Assembly: GCF_034259325.1 (NCBI RefSeq)
Contig: NZ_JAXIVS010000021.1
Span: 62,001 to 126,000 of the forward strand
Source of the DNA: Hyalangium ruber
GTDB lineage: Bacteria; Myxococcota; Myxococcia; Myxococcales; Myxococcaceae
Direction of reading: 5' to 3'
Length of the DNA stretch: 64,000 bases
The notes beneath the pieces were generated by a model. That model was not told the DNA's origin and did not search any database. It saw only the letters and a program-made list of their open reading frames with translations. A program made the position numbers and the translations under genes. This document shows, piece after piece, positions 24,433 to 34,040 of the stretch; position 1 is the stretch's first letter, and the number at the start of each line of letters is the position of its first letter.

Positions 24433-25767
24433 ATGAGGCTCTCAGGTATGAGGTGGTGGGTTCTGACCGGAGTGTTGCTGGCCTCCGTCGCCCAGGCGGA
24501 CCAGGCGCGGCGGCGGGATGCGGTGGTGGAGGTGGTGCAGAAGGTCTCCCCCGCGGTCGTCTATATCGGCACCGAGCAGGAGGTGGAGTCGCGCTTCCGC
24601 GGCCGGCGCTCCCCGCTGGAGGACTTCTTCGGCGGGTACGAGCAGCCGCAGCGGCGGCGGGTGCAGGGGCTCGGCAGCGGCGCCATCATCGACGCCTCCG
24701 GCATCATCGTCACCAACGAGCACGTCATCCGCGGGGCCTCCGCCATCCACGTCGTCCTGGAGGACGGGCGCACGCTGGACGCGGAGGTGCTCGGCAGCGA
24801 CGCGGGCAATGATCTGGCGGTGCTCAAGGTGAGCGCCCGGGAGCCGCTGCCCACCGCGAAGCTGGGCACGAGCTCGGATCTGATGATCGGCGAGACGGTG
24901 GTCGCCATCGGCAGCCCCTTCGGCCTGTCGAAGACGGTGACGGCGGGCGTGGTGTCCGCCGTGGGCCGCACGTTCCGCGCCGAGGACGGGCGCGTCTACA
25001 ACGACTTCGTGCAGACGGACGCGGCCATCAACCCAGGCAACTCGGGCGGCCCGCTGCTCAACGTGGACGGAGAGATCATCGGCATCAACACCGCCATCTT
25101 CGCCAGCGCGCAGGGCATCGGCTTCGCGATCCCCGCCGACAAGGTGCGCCGCATCGTCGAGGAACTCACGCGCTTCGGGAAGGTGCGCCCGGCGTGGGTG
25201 GGCATCGAGGCGCTGGATCTGGCCCCTCAGGTGGCGAGTCAAGTCGGATGGGATCGCACCTACGGCGCGCTGGTGGCCGCCGTCGAGCCTGGCAGCCCCG
25301 CTGAGCAGGCAGGCGTGCAGCGCGGGGACGTGCTGGCGGAGATGGGCGGCTCTCGCGTCTCGGATGCCGATGACTTCGACACCCGCGTGCGTGGCTATCC
25401 GGCCCGCTCCGCCTTCCCGCTCACCGTCTTCCGCCAGGGCGGACTGCGCACACTCCAGGTGACACCCGTGGAGTTCCCCACTCGGATGATCGAGACGCTC
25501 GCGTGGGAGCGACTCGGACTTCGAGTGAAGGAGGCTCGCGGCGGCGGCATGGCCCTGTCCGCCGTCCGTCCCGGCTCCGCGGCCGAGGAGGTGGGCCTGG
25601 TTGCCGGGGATGTGATCCTTCGGGTGAACAACCAGCAGGTCGCCAACTCGGACAGCTTCCGAGAGGCCCTGCTCACGGCGCGACGGGGGCGTAGCGTCTT
25701 GTTGCTCGTCCGCCGGGGGCGATATGGCTACCACATCACCCTCCCGTTCCAAGGCCAACGCCTCTAG
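24433..25767 (+). CDS. HtrA/DegP-family serine protease with two PDZ domains
   Basis: 444-aa periplasmic protease. The ATG at 24433 follows AGGAGG at 6 bases and gives a signal peptide ending VAQA-DQ. The trypsin-like domain has the full triad: His97 (TNEHVI), Asp127 (GNDLAVL), Ser204 (NPGNSGGPL). Two PDZ domains follow at about 255-350 and 355-435 (GALVAAVEPGSPAEQAGVQ, SAVRPGSAAEEVGLVAGD). It degrades or chaperones misfolded envelope proteins. A pseudokinase gene starts 12 bases downstream, so the two are probably co-expressed. Confidence 0.94.
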   Translation: MRLSGMRWWVLTGVLLASVAQADQARRRDAVVEVVQKVSPAVVYIGTEQEVESRFRGRRSPLEDFFGGYEQPQRRRVQGLGSGAIIDASGIIVTNEHVIRGASAIHVVLEDGRTLDAEVLGSDAGNDLAVLKVSAREPLPTAKLGTSSDLMIGETVVAIGSPFGLSKTVTAGVVSAVGRTFRAEDGRVYNDFVQTDAAINPGNSGGPLLNVDGEIIGINTAIFASAQGIGFAIPADKVRRIVEELTRFGKVRPAWVGIEALDLAPQVASQVGWDRTYGALVAAVEPGSPAEQAGVQRGDVLAEMGGSRVSDADDFDTRVRGYPARSAFPLTVFRQGGLRTLQVTPVEFPTRMIETLAWERLGLRVKEARGGGMALSAVRPGSAAEEVGLVAGDVILRVNNQQVANSDSFREALLTARRGRSVLLLVRRGRYGYHITLPFQGQRL

Positions 25768-25779
25768 CATGATCACCGC

Positions 25780-27645
25780 ATGAGTCAGGTCAGCTATCAG
25801 CCCCTCGGTCCCTTGATGTCTGGCGAGGGCTCTCGCGCGTTCCTCGGGCTGGCGCTCGAGGATGGCGTCGCGCCCCACCCCGTGGTGCTCATCTGGGCAC
25901 CACCGGAGGTCGCGCAGGACGCGGACCTGACGGACAAGCTGCGCCGCGAGACACAGCGTGCCGTCGTCTTCGAGCACCCCAACATCCTGCGCGTGCATGG
26001 CCTGGTGTCACTGGAGCAAGGCCTGGCGCGCGTCACCGAGTACGCCGACGGCGAGTCGCTGCGCCGCGTGCTGGAGGTGACTCCGCGCATTCCTCCTCCG
26101 CTGGCCGCGCGGCTGGTGGCGGACGCGGCCATGGGCGCGCACTACGCGCACATGGCGGGCAATGACGATGGCTCGCCATTGGTCCACGGCGACCTGCGCC
26201 CGGAGACGCTGATCATCTCCTTCCAGGGCGTGTGCAAGGTGACGGGCTACGGCGCGCTGGGCGTGGCGCCTCGGGAGCGCGGCGGGCGCCGCGTGCGCAA
26301 CCGGCGCAAGTACAGCGCGCCCGAGCAGCTGCTGGGCGGTCGCGAGGCCGTCAACATCCAGACCGACGTGTTCCTGCTGGGCCTCGTGCTCTACGAGTGC
26401 CTCACCGGCAAGGTGCCCTTCAAGGACGCCAAGGACGCGGACACCGCCACCCTCACCGAGGCGCTGCCGCACCTGCCTCCCAACATCCCCAAGGAGCTCG
26501 ACGCGGTGGTGCAGAAGGCCACCGCCAAGCGCGCCAACGAGCGCTACCCCTCCGCGCTCGCGATGCGCGATGCGCTCGTGGCGGCCATGGGCGATCTGCC
26601 CCAGCAGGACGTGCTCTCCGTCTTCATGAACCGGTTGTTCCCGGTGAAGGAGACGGCGCGCGCGGCACGGGCTCAGGTGATCTCGCTCGGAATGGAGCAG
26701 GCGCTGCGGCGCTCGGAGGCGAACTGGCCCACCGTGGTCCCCTCCGCGCAGCCGCACCGCCCTGCTCCCGAGGCAGCGCCCTCCGCACCCGCGCCGAAGG
26801 CCGCTCCGGTTCCGGCGCCGAAGTCCCCGACCCGAACGGCGGAGCTTCCGGCGACTCCGGTTCGGGCCTCCGCGCCCGCGCCTGTTCCCGCTCCCGTGCC
26901 CGCGGCCACTGCCGCCGTCAGCGCCCCCGTGGCCGCTGCTCCCGCGCCCAACGTACCCGTGGCTCCCGCGCCCAGCGCGCCCGCCTCGCAGCGCTCGCGC
27001 CTCCCGCTCGTGATTGGCGCGCTCGCCCTGGTCAGCGCGGCGGCGGCGGTCGTGGTGTGGCGAGGGAAGCTGCCCGGTGACTACTCCTTCTCCTCCGAAG
27101 CGGGCGACGCGGGTGTCTCCCTGGCCTCTCTCACCCCGGGCCCCGCGCCCATCGATCCGCTGGCGATGCCTGACGCGGGCGAGGCGCCAGATGCCGGCGT
27201 CGCGGATGGCGGCGTGGATGCCGGAACGGAACTCGAGCTGATCGTCGATCCGCGCGTGGACATCCTCTTGTCGGATGGCGGAGTGCTCGGCCGCACGCCG
27301 CTGACGGCGCCGATGCCCGCGGGCCGTCACGTGCTCTCCCTGAGCAACCCGGCGCTGGGCATCCAGACGGCGCGCTCGGTCACCGTGAACCTCACGGGCC
27401 GCACCACGCAGCGCTTCTACTTGAACAAGGGCTTCGTCACCATTCGTGGGCCCGAGGGCTCCATCGTCCAGGTCGACGGGCGCAAGGTGGGCACCACTCC
27501 TGTCGAGGAGCTGGACCTCTACGAGGGCTACCACCGGCTCGTCGTCACCGTGGGCTCGGCGCGGTGGACCAAGTCCTTCCAGCTCGATGCGACCCAGCGC
27601 GTCACCTTCACGGTGGACTTCGAGGAGCCGGAAGAAGAGCCCTGA
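25780..27645 (+). CDS. Membrane-anchored pseudokinase with PEGA domains
   Basis: 621-aa kinase-fold protein that lacks key catalytic residues. The VAIK lysine is Trp39 (PVVLIW), HRD is HGD (136-138), and DFG is replaced by GYG (156-158). The SAPEQ motif (179-183) and the alpha-F Asp region (TDVFLLGLVLYECLTG) are kept. After an Ala/Pro-rich linker comes a membrane helix (LPLVIGALALVSAAAAVVVW) and a periplasmic part with two PEGA-like domains (VDILLSDGGVLGRTPLT and GSIVQVDGRKVGTTPVEEL). Probably a signalling scaffold rather than an active kinase. The partner may be the HtrA protease encoded 12 bases upstream. Confidence 0.86.
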   Translation: MSQVSYQPLGPLMSGEGSRAFLGLALEDGVAPHPVVLIWAPPEVAQDADLTDKLRRETQRAVVFEHPNILRVHGLVSLEQGLARVTEYADGESLRRVLEVTPRIPPPLAARLVADAAMGAHYAHMAGNDDGSPLVHGDLRPETLIISFQGVCKVTGYGALGVAPRERGGRRVRNRRKYSAPEQLLGGREAVNIQTDVFLLGLVLYECLTGKVPFKDAKDADTATLTEALPHLPPNIPKELDAVVQKATAKRANERYPSALAMRDALVAAMGDLPQQDVLSVFMNRLFPVKETARAARAQVISLGMEQALRRSEANWPTVVPSAQPHRPAPEAAPSAPAPKAAPVPAPKSPTRTAELPATPVRASAPAPVPAPVPAATAAVSAPVAAAPAPNVPVAPAPSAPASQRSRLPLVIGALALVSAAAAVVVWRGKLPGDYSFSSEAGDAGVSLASLTPGPAPIDPLAMPDAGEAPDAGVADGGVDAGTELELIVDPRVDILLSDGGVLGRTPLTAPMPAGRHVLSLSNPALGIQTARSVTVNLTGRTTQRFYLNKGFVTIRGPEGSIVQVDGRKVGTTPVEELDLYEGYHRLVVTVGSARWTKSFQLDATQRVTFTVDFEEPEEEP

Positions 27646-27670
27646 GCTCGGTGGCAGGAAGCCTCCGAGC
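27646..27670 (+). terminator. Hairpin terminator after the pseudokinase gene
   Basis: 10-bp arms GCTCGGTGGC and GCCTCCGAGC with one mismatch and a 5-base loop, starting directly after the TGA at 27643-27645. Separates the protease/pseudokinase pair from the prolyl oligopeptidase gene. Confidence 0.5.
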
Positions 27671-27728
27671 AGGCACCGCGTCCGAGGAAGCGCTTCTCAG
27701 CGGGCGGGCTGGCCGTTATGTGAGGGGA

Positions 27729-29807
27729 ATGCATTTCGCGCGTATCCCCTCAGTGTTGGCCCTGGTGTTGACCGCCTCCGTCTCATGGGCGGCGGATGAT
27801 CCCTTCCTCTGGCTCGAGGACGTGCAGGGCCAGAAGGCCCTCGAGTGGGTCGGTGCGCAAAACGCGCGCACACTGGCAGTGCTGGAGAAGGACACTCGCT
27901 TCGAGCCCTTCCGCACCCAGGCGCTGGAACTCCTCACCGCCAACGATCGCATCCCGAAGCCTCTCTTCCGGGCGGGCGGCGTGGACAACTTCTGGCAGGA
28001 CCGCCAGAACCCGCGCGGCCTGTGGCGGCACACGTCGCTCGACAGCTACCTGAGCCCGAGCCCCGAGTGGCAGACGGTGCTCGACATCGACGCGCTGGCC
28101 AAGGCCGAGGGCGGCAACTGGATCTTCAAGGGCGCTCAATGCCTGCCCCCCGAGGACCGGCTGTGCCTGGTGCGCCTCTCCAACGGCGGCAAGGACGCGG
28201 CCGAGGTGCGCGAGTTCGACGCCGTCTCGAAGACCTTCCTAAAGGACGGCTTCCAGATCCCCGAGGGCAAGCATTCCGCCACATGGCTCGACACGGACAC
28301 CCTGCTCGTCGGGCGGGATTGGGGCGGTGACACCCTTACCGAGTCCGGCTACCCCTACGTGCTCAAGCGCTGGAAGCGCGGAACGCCCCTGGAGCAGGCC
28401 ACCGAGGTGTTCCGGGGAAAGAAGTCGGATGTGCGGGTCGGCCCCATCGAGCTGCGGGACGCCGAGGGCCGGCTCCAGGCGGTGCTCCTCACCCGTGGCA
28501 TCAACTTCTTCGAGGACGAATTCTTCCTGCTCACGGACGCGGCGCCCGTCCCGCTGGCCCTGCCAAAGAAGACGTCCTTCCAGACCTTCGTCGCGGGGCA
28601 GCTCATCTTCACCCTCCAGGAGGACTGGGGGCAGCTCAAGCAGGGGGCGGTGTTCGCCCTCGAGCTCGCCGCGCTGAAGGCGAACCCCGCCCAGCTGAAG
28701 CCGACGCTGCTGCTCCAGCCCGGGCCTCGCCAGGCCATCGAGAGCGTGGCGGGGACGCGCAACAAGCTCGTCGTCAACGTGTACGAGGACGTGAAGGGCG
28801 CCACCGATGTCTACACCTGGGCCAAGGGCCGCTGGAGCCACAAGCGCCTCGCGTTGCCCAAGAACGCCTCGGTCGGCATCGTCGCGGCTTCCTCGGCGCA
28901 TGACCGGCTGTTCGTGGAGTCCCAGGGGTTCCTCGAGCCGACGACGCTGTGGCTCGCGGATGCCGCGGCCACCACCGTGAAGAAGGCCAAGGCCCTGCCC
29001 GCGCGCTTCCAGGCGTCGACCCACAAGGTCGAGCAGTTCTGGACCCCGTCCAAGGACGGCACCCGGGTGCCCTACTTCGTCGTCCGGCCCAAGGCCCAGA
29101 AGCCCACGGGCGCCGCGCCGGCCATCGTCTACGGCTATGGCGGCTTCCAGGTCTCCAAGCCGCCCGTCTACCTGCCCGAGGTGGGCAAGCTCTGGCTGGA
29201 GCACGGCGGCGTCTATGTCATCGCCAACATCCGCGGCGGCGGCGAGTTCGGCCCCCGCTGGCACCAGTCGGTGCTGCGCGAGAACCGGCAGAAGTCCTTC
29301 GATGACTTCGCCGCCGTCGTCGAGGACCTGGTGCGCCGGAAGATCAGCTCGCCGCGCCGCATCGGCATCTATGGACGCTCCAACGGAGGTGTGCTCACCA
29401 GCGTGTCGATGACGCAGCACCCCGAGCTCTTCAACGCGGTGGTCATCGAGAGCCCGCTCATCGACATGATGCGCTACACGAAGCTGCCGGCGGGCGCGTC
29501 CTGGGTCAGCGAGTACGGCAACCCCGAGGTGCCCGAGGAGGCGGCGTTCATCTCGAAGTACTCCGCCTACCAGAACCTCAAGGAGGGCGTGCGCTACCCC
29601 AAGCCGTACATCACCACCAACACGAAGGATGACCGCGTCCACCCCGGCCACGCGCGCAAGTTCGCGGCGCGGCTCGAGGCCATGGGGCTGCCGTACCTCT
29701 ATTACGAGAACACCGACGGCGGTCACTCCAACGATGCCGACCCGGTGATGAACGCGCGGCGGTGGGCGCTGCACTATGTTTACTTGGCGCAGCAGCTGAT
29801 GGACTGA
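27729..29807 (+). CDS. Prolyl oligopeptidase family serine peptidase (S9), exported
   Basis: 692-aa peptidase. The ATG at 27729 has GAGGGG upstream and a signal peptide (LALVLTASVSWAA). The N-terminal DDPFLWLEDVQGQKALEWV is the S9 family signature, followed by a beta-propeller region and the alpha/beta hydrolase domain with GRSNGG (Ser551), DDRVHP (Asp634/635) and GGHSN (His666). It cleaves short peptides after proline. Probably periplasmic or secreted, which fits predatory or degradative myxobacteria. The gamma-glutamyltranspeptidase gene follows 38 bases later, so the two may form a peptide-degradation unit. Confidence 0.93.
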   Translation: MHFARIPSVLALVLTASVSWAADDPFLWLEDVQGQKALEWVGAQNARTLAVLEKDTRFEPFRTQALELLTANDRIPKPLFRAGGVDNFWQDRQNPRGLWRHTSLDSYLSPSPEWQTVLDIDALAKAEGGNWIFKGAQCLPPEDRLCLVRLSNGGKDAAEVREFDAVSKTFLKDGFQIPEGKHSATWLDTDTLLVGRDWGGDTLTESGYPYVLKRWKRGTPLEQATEVFRGKKSDVRVGPIELRDAEGRLQAVLLTRGINFFEDEFFLLTDAAPVPLALPKKTSFQTFVAGQLIFTLQEDWGQLKQGAVFALELAALKANPAQLKPTLLLQPGPRQAIESVAGTRNKLVVNVYEDVKGATDVYTWAKGRWSHKRLALPKNASVGIVAASSAHDRLFVESQGFLEPTTLWLADAAATTVKKAKALPARFQASTHKVEQFWTPSKDGTRVPYFVVRPKAQKPTGAAPAIVYGYGGFQVSKPPVYLPEVGKLWLEHGGVYVIANIRGGGEFGPRWHQSVLRENRQKSFDDFAAVVEDLVRRKISSPRRIGIYGRSNGGVLTSVSMTQHPELFNAVVIESPLIDMMRYTKLPAGASWVSEYGNPEVPEEAAFISKYSAYQNLKEGVRYPKPYITTNTKDDRVHPGHARKFAARLEAMGLPYLYYENTDGGHSNDADPVMNARRWALHYVYLAQQLMD

Positions 29808-29845
29808 GCCGCCGCGAAGGGCTCGGTTCCGGTAGGGTGCGGAGC

Positions 29846-31669
29846 ATGCGCAGACTCCTCATCGCCGCGTGTACCGGGCTGCTGCTCGTTGCCAGCTGCA
29901 GCCACGACAAGGCGGCCTCCGGTGCTACCTCCGCCACCGCGTTCCAGCCCCAAGCCACTGGGCGCGGCGGCGCGGCGGCGACGATCGATGTGCGCGCCAC
30001 CGCGGCGGCCATCGAGATCCTCAAGGATGGAGGCAATGCCGTCGACGCGGCCGTCGCCGCCGCGGGCGTGCTCAGCGTGACGGACCTCTACTCCTGCGGC
30101 ATTGGCGGGGGTGGGTTGATGGTCATCTACCTGGCCGGCGAGCAGCGCGTCGTCACCGTGGAGCACCGCGAGGCCGCTCCCCGCCAGCTCCGCCGGGAGC
30201 TCTTCTATGAGGCGGGTGTGCCCATCCCCACGCTCGAGGTGATGACCAGCGGCCTTTCGGCCGGAGTGCCCGGCATGGTGCGGGGCTGGGAGACCGCCCT
30301 GGCGCGTTACGGTACCCGCGGGCTCAAAGAGGTGCTCCAGCCGGGCATCCGCGTCGCTGAGCAGGGCTTCGAGGTGGACCCGTTCTTCTTCGACCAGACC
30401 ACGCGCAACGCCGAGCGCTTCAAGCTGTTCACCAGCTCGGCCAGCCTCTTCCTGCCCGCCCAGGGCCAACCCCTCCCTGTCGGTGCCACCTTCACCAACC
30501 CGGGCATGGCGAAGACGTACCGGCTGGTGGCCCAGGGCGGCAGCCAGGCCTTCTACCGAGGCGAGCTCGCACGGGCCATCGTGGAGACGGTGACTCGGCC
30601 TCCCATGTCGCCCGGGGCCGCGCACCCGGTCCGCGCGGGGGTGATGAAGCTGTCGGACCTGGCGGACTACGAGGCGCGCATCCGCGAGCCGGTAAAGAGC
30701 ACCTACCGGGGCTACACGCTCTACGGCATGGGCGCGCCCACCAGTGGAGGGCTCACGCTGGGCCTGGCCCTGAACATCCTGGAGGCAACGTCGCCGGCCT
30801 CGCCGAACCGGGCGGAGATGCTCCACCGCTACCTCGAAGCCTCGCGTCTGGCCTTCGCGGACCGCAACGCCTACGTGGCCGACCCGGAGTACGTGGACGT
30901 GCCCGTGGCGGGGCTGCTCTCCAAGGAGTATGCGGCCGAGCGGAGCAAGGCGCTCGATCCGGCGAAGGCGGCTCCGGGCGCGGCGCGCGCGGGCAATCCG
31001 TTCGCGTATCAGCAGGACCCCAGCACCCTTCCGCCCCTCGCGCAGCGCCTGCCGGCGCTCCCGCCCTCGGTGCTGGACGTGCCCCACCGGGAGACCACGC
31101 ACATCACCACTGCGGACAAGGCGGGCAACATCGTCGCGTACACGTGCACCATCGAGGCGGAAGGCGGCAGCGGCATCGTGGTGCCCGGCTACGGCTTCCT
31201 GCTCAACAACGAGATGACGGACTTCGACGTGCCACCGAGTCCTGCCACGCCCCACGCCAACATCCCCGAGGCCGGCAAGCGGCCGCGCAGCAGCATGACC
31301 CCGACGTTGGTGTTCAAGGACGGCGTGCCAGTTCTCGCGCTCGGGAGCCCCGGTGGCAGCAGCATCATCACCACGGTGCTGCAGACGCTCGTCTACCACC
31401 TGGATCTCCACATGCCTCTGCTGGAGGCGGTGGCGGCGCCGCGCGTCTCCCAGAGCAACGTGCCGGATGGGAAGAGCCATGCCGAACCGGAGTTCATCGC
31501 CTCCCCCGAGGCAGCGGCGCTCCAGGCGAAGGGGCACACCTTCACGGAGGCGAACCCCATCGGCGCGCTCACCGCCATCCGCTTCAACCCGGACGGCACC
31601 CTCACCGCCGTGGCCGAGCCCCAACGCCGCGGGGGAGGCAGCGCCATGGTGGTCGAGCCGGTGCGCTGA
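29846..31669 (+). CDS. ggt: Gamma-glutamyltranspeptidase (lipoprotein)
   Basis: 607-aa N-terminal-nucleophile enzyme that cleaves gamma-glutamyl bonds of glutathione and related peptides. The ATG at 29846 gives a signal peptide with lipobox-like LLVASC. The family start ATIDVRATAAAIEILKDGGN, shortened to the core A..A..EIL..GGNAVDAA, is clear, as are GIGGGG and the autoprocessing site ETTHITTADKAGN, where the second Thr of the TTH triplet is the expected nucleophile. Downstream GSPGGSSIITTVLQ is the substrate loop. Length is normal for the family. It lies behind the S9 peptidase gene, consistent with peptide or glutathione scavenging in the periplasm. Confidence 0.94.
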   Translation: MRRLLIAACTGLLLVASCSHDKAASGATSATAFQPQATGRGGAAATIDVRATAAAIEILKDGGNAVDAAVAAAGVLSVTDLYSCGIGGGGLMVIYLAGEQRVVTVEHREAAPRQLRRELFYEAGVPIPTLEVMTSGLSAGVPGMVRGWETALARYGTRGLKEVLQPGIRVAEQGFEVDPFFFDQTTRNAERFKLFTSSASLFLPAQGQPLPVGATFTNPGMAKTYRLVAQGGSQAFYRGELARAIVETVTRPPMSPGAAHPVRAGVMKLSDLADYEARIREPVKSTYRGYTLYGMGAPTSGGLTLGLALNILEATSPASPNRAEMLHRYLEASRLAFADRNAYVADPEYVDVPVAGLLSKEYAAERSKALDPAKAAPGAARAGNPFAYQQDPSTLPPLAQRLPALPPSVLDVPHRETTHITTADKAGNIVAYTCTIEAEGGSGIVVPGYGFLLNNEMTDFDVPPSPATPHANIPEAGKRPRSSMTPTLVFKDGVPVLALGSPGGSSIITTVLQTLVYHLDLHMPLLEAVAAPRVSQSNVPDGKSHAEPEFIASPEAAALQAKGHTFTEANPIGALTAIRFNPDGTLTAVAEPQRRGGGSAMVVEPVR

Positions 31670-31688
31670 AGCCTCGACGGGCCCCGCC

Positions 31689-32291
31689 TTAATCGCGAGT
31701 CACCAGCACCCCTTCCCGGTGACTCGCCACCTGTCGATAGAAGGCTTGCAGGCCGCGAAAGGCCTCCACCGTCCAGCCCCACTCGTCCTCGCCCGCGCGG
31801 TCCGCCCAGAACTTGTAGACGGCCTGCGCCTCCATCCGCGCGGGCTCCCACGTCCGACGCAGGTCCTCTTCGGTCATGGGGCCCAAGTGCTCCGCGATGA
31901 CCTGGACGATCTCCGGACGGGAGTAGCGCAGGGGGATTCCCTGTCCCCCGGCGAGGTGACTGGCCAACGCGGCGGCGCCTCGGAGGGCGTGCGTACCCCA
32001 GTCGTCTCTGTCGAAGTGGCCCTCCCGGCGTGCCTCGGACAGCAGGTAATGGAGCACGTCCCACCGGGGCCCCACGTCGAACCTGCGCCGCTCCAGCCCT
32101 GAGTGGGTTTCACACAGCTTCGACAACTCCCGCGCGCACTCCGCCCAGGCCCCTCCCCACTTCAACCATTGGGGGTTCCCCGGTATCCAGTTGGCCACGC
32201 TGAAGGGCTCTGCGAACGCGGGGTCCCGGATGGCCCGGGCCAGCAACTCACAGCCCTCCGGAAGGGCCTGGTACAAGCCCTCGATTCCCAC
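31689..32291 (-). CDS. DUF1877 (YfbM-like) family protein
   Basis: 200-aa cytoplasmic protein of unknown function. GTG start at 32291. Family traits: MGIEG start, DVGPRWDVLHYLL (the usual DKAWHGLHYLL block), YSRPEIVQVIAEHLGPMTEEDLRR and the Met/Tyr-rich AQAVYKFW segment. No catalytic motif is known for the family, though YfbM-like proteins appear near toxin or immunity loci. It begins 4 bases after the stop of the MshEN-domain gene on the same strand, so the two are co-transcribed. Confidence 0.72.
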   Translation of the reverse strand: MGIEGLYQALPEGCELLARAIRDPAFAEPFSVANWIPGNPQWLKWGGAWAECARELSKLCETHSGLERRRFDVGPRWDVLHYLLSEARREGHFDRDDWGTHALRGAAALASHLAGGQGIPLRYSRPEIVQVIAEHLGPMTEEDLRRTWEPARMEAQAVYKFWADRAGEDEWGWTVEAFRGLQAFYRQVASHREGVLVTRD

Positions 32292-32295
32292 GGGT

Positions 32296-33966
32296 TCAGG
32301 CGCTCTTGCGGCGGCGAATCATCGCCTCGTACGAGCGGCCCACGCTCTGCGCCAGGATGAGCAGCTCGCCCACGTCCGGCGGCGTGAGCTGGTCCGGGCC
32401 GTTGTCGAGGTACAGCAGATGCACCACCTTGCCGCGCACCAGCAGCGGGAGGATGACCGACGTCTTCGGGTAGGTCGGCTCGGGCTGCTTGTCCGCCCCC
32501 AGCAACCGGTAGAAGACGTTCATCGCCGTGTCCCGGCGGACCGGGCCCACGTAGTGCGAGCGCGTGTCCCGCACCAGCCGGAAGGTGTTCTGCGGGCGCA
32601 GCGCGACACCAATCCGCCGCACCGCGGCATCGCGCACCCCGCGCCCCATGCCGTGCCAGCCCGTCACGAGGCTGCCCTGCACGGACAGCAGCAGGCACCG
32701 GCGCCACTTGCCCACCGCGAAGCGCAGCACCGTGGTGGCCACATCCTCGCGGTCCAGGCTCTTGGCGAGCTGCGCCTGGGCATCGGCGAAGGTGAGCGGC
32801 TTGAGAGCCGCCGGCTTGGCCACGCCCGGACGACGGGCGGCGACCTTCCCAGGCGCGGCGGCGGGCCTCGCGGCCTGAGGCCCCTGCGCCTGCGGAGGCG
32901 GAGCGACCGGCGGAACCACCGGGGCCACGGGGGGCAGCGCGGGCGCGGCCGGGGGCGGCCGGGCCTGGGCGTTTTCCGTCGGTACGGGGATGAAGCTCGC
33001 GGTGGGCCGGCGCGCCGGCGGCTCCACCGGCGCGGGGATGAAGGGAAGCTCCTGGGGAACCTCCGGCTGCGCCACCGGGGGAGGCGCATACGGCGCCACC
33101 GGCTGTTCCACCGGCGGCAACGAATAGTCCGGCACGGGCTGCTGGGCGACCGCCTGCATCGCCTCCGCGTAGGCCTCGGGCGCGCTCGGCACCGCCCACA
33201 TCTGCATCGTCGGACGCGCGGGAGGAGCCTCCGGCGGGGGCGCGTACACCTCGGGGGGCGCCTCCTCCACCACCTCGCCGGTGATGACCTCTTCCTCCAG
33301 CTCCTCGGCCACCACCTCGCCGGTGATGATCTCCTCTTCCTCCTCGAGGAGCTGCATCAGCGAGTCGGACCGCGCGCCGCCCGTGAGCGCCTGGGCGTAG
33401 ACCGACTGGAACTCCTCCTCGCTGATGAGCTCCGTCGACTTGTTGGAGGACCGGGACACCTCTCCCGAAGCTCCCAGCGACTCCAGCTTCTGGAGCGGCT
33501 GGGGCTTGGGCTTCTGCATGGCGTTCATGTCGATGGCCCGCAGGGGCCTGAACGCCTTGCAGTAGCGGCGCAACAGCTGGTGCATCCGGAACTCGGGGAT
33601 GACCACCGGCACCACGCGCTTGCCCGTCTGGAACCCGAGCGAATCCAGCATCGTGTAGTCCGTCGGGTTCATCACCGCGAGGCTCAGCCGCGTGGCATCC
33701 ACCCGCATCGGCAGGTAGTCCCGGTTGTCCGCGTCGTTGAGGTCCACCAGCGCCAGGGCCTGCGCGTCTGGCTTCATCTCCCCGCTGGCGTGCGCACACC
33801 CGTGCAGCTTGCCCAGCATGCGCGCCAGGTCCGGCTCCGCGATCAGCCCCAACTCCAGCAGGTTCGTCCCCAGCCGCCCGCCGTGGACGACCTGGGACTC
33901 CAACGCCTCCTCCAGCGCCTGGGGCGTAATCAGCTTCTCGCGGATGAGCAGTTCCCCAAGGCGCAT
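32296..33966 (-). CDS. MshEN (GspE N-terminal) domain regulatory protein
   Basis: 556-aa protein without an ATPase domain. Residues 1-160 form a GspE_N/MshEN-type module (LGELLIREKLITPQALEEAL, LGTNLLELGLIAEPDLARML, YLPMRVDATRLSLAVMNP), a fold that binds cyclic-di-GMP in MshE. There follows an acidic and Pro/Ala-rich linker (about 190-380) and a C-terminal GAF-like domain (LRFAVGKWRRCLLLSVQGSL, TSVILPLLVRGKVVHLLYLDN). Such MshEN-linker-GAF proteins are characteristic of myxobacteria and are placed among regulators of motility and development. Its exact role is not known. Start ATG at 33966. Confidence 0.82.
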   Translation of the reverse strand: MRLGELLIREKLITPQALEEALESQVVHGGRLGTNLLELGLIAEPDLARMLGKLHGCAHASGEMKPDAQALALVDLNDADNRDYLPMRVDATRLSLAVMNPTDYTMLDSLGFQTGKRVVPVVIPEFRMHQLLRRYCKAFRPLRAIDMNAMQKPKPQPLQKLESLGASGEVSRSSNKSTELISEEEFQSVYAQALTGGARSDSLMQLLEEEEEIITGEVVAEELEEEVITGEVVEEAPPEVYAPPPEAPPARPTMQMWAVPSAPEAYAEAMQAVAQQPVPDYSLPPVEQPVAPYAPPPVAQPEVPQELPFIPAPVEPPARRPTASFIPVPTENAQARPPPAAPALPPVAPVVPPVAPPPQAQGPQAARPAAAPGKVAARRPGVAKPAALKPLTFADAQAQLAKSLDREDVATTVLRFAVGKWRRCLLLSVQGSLVTGWHGMGRGVRDAAVRRIGVALRPQNTFRLVRDTRSHYVGPVRRDTAMNVFYRLLGADKQPEPTYPKTSVILPLLVRGKVVHLLYLDNGPDQLTPPDVGELLILAQSVGRSYEAMIRRRKSA

Positions 33967-34040
33967 GTCCTTGCTTGATACCCGTGGCGGCGCATCTTCC
34001 GCAAGGCTACCCGTGGCGACGGGTGACTTCCGTCCTCCGT

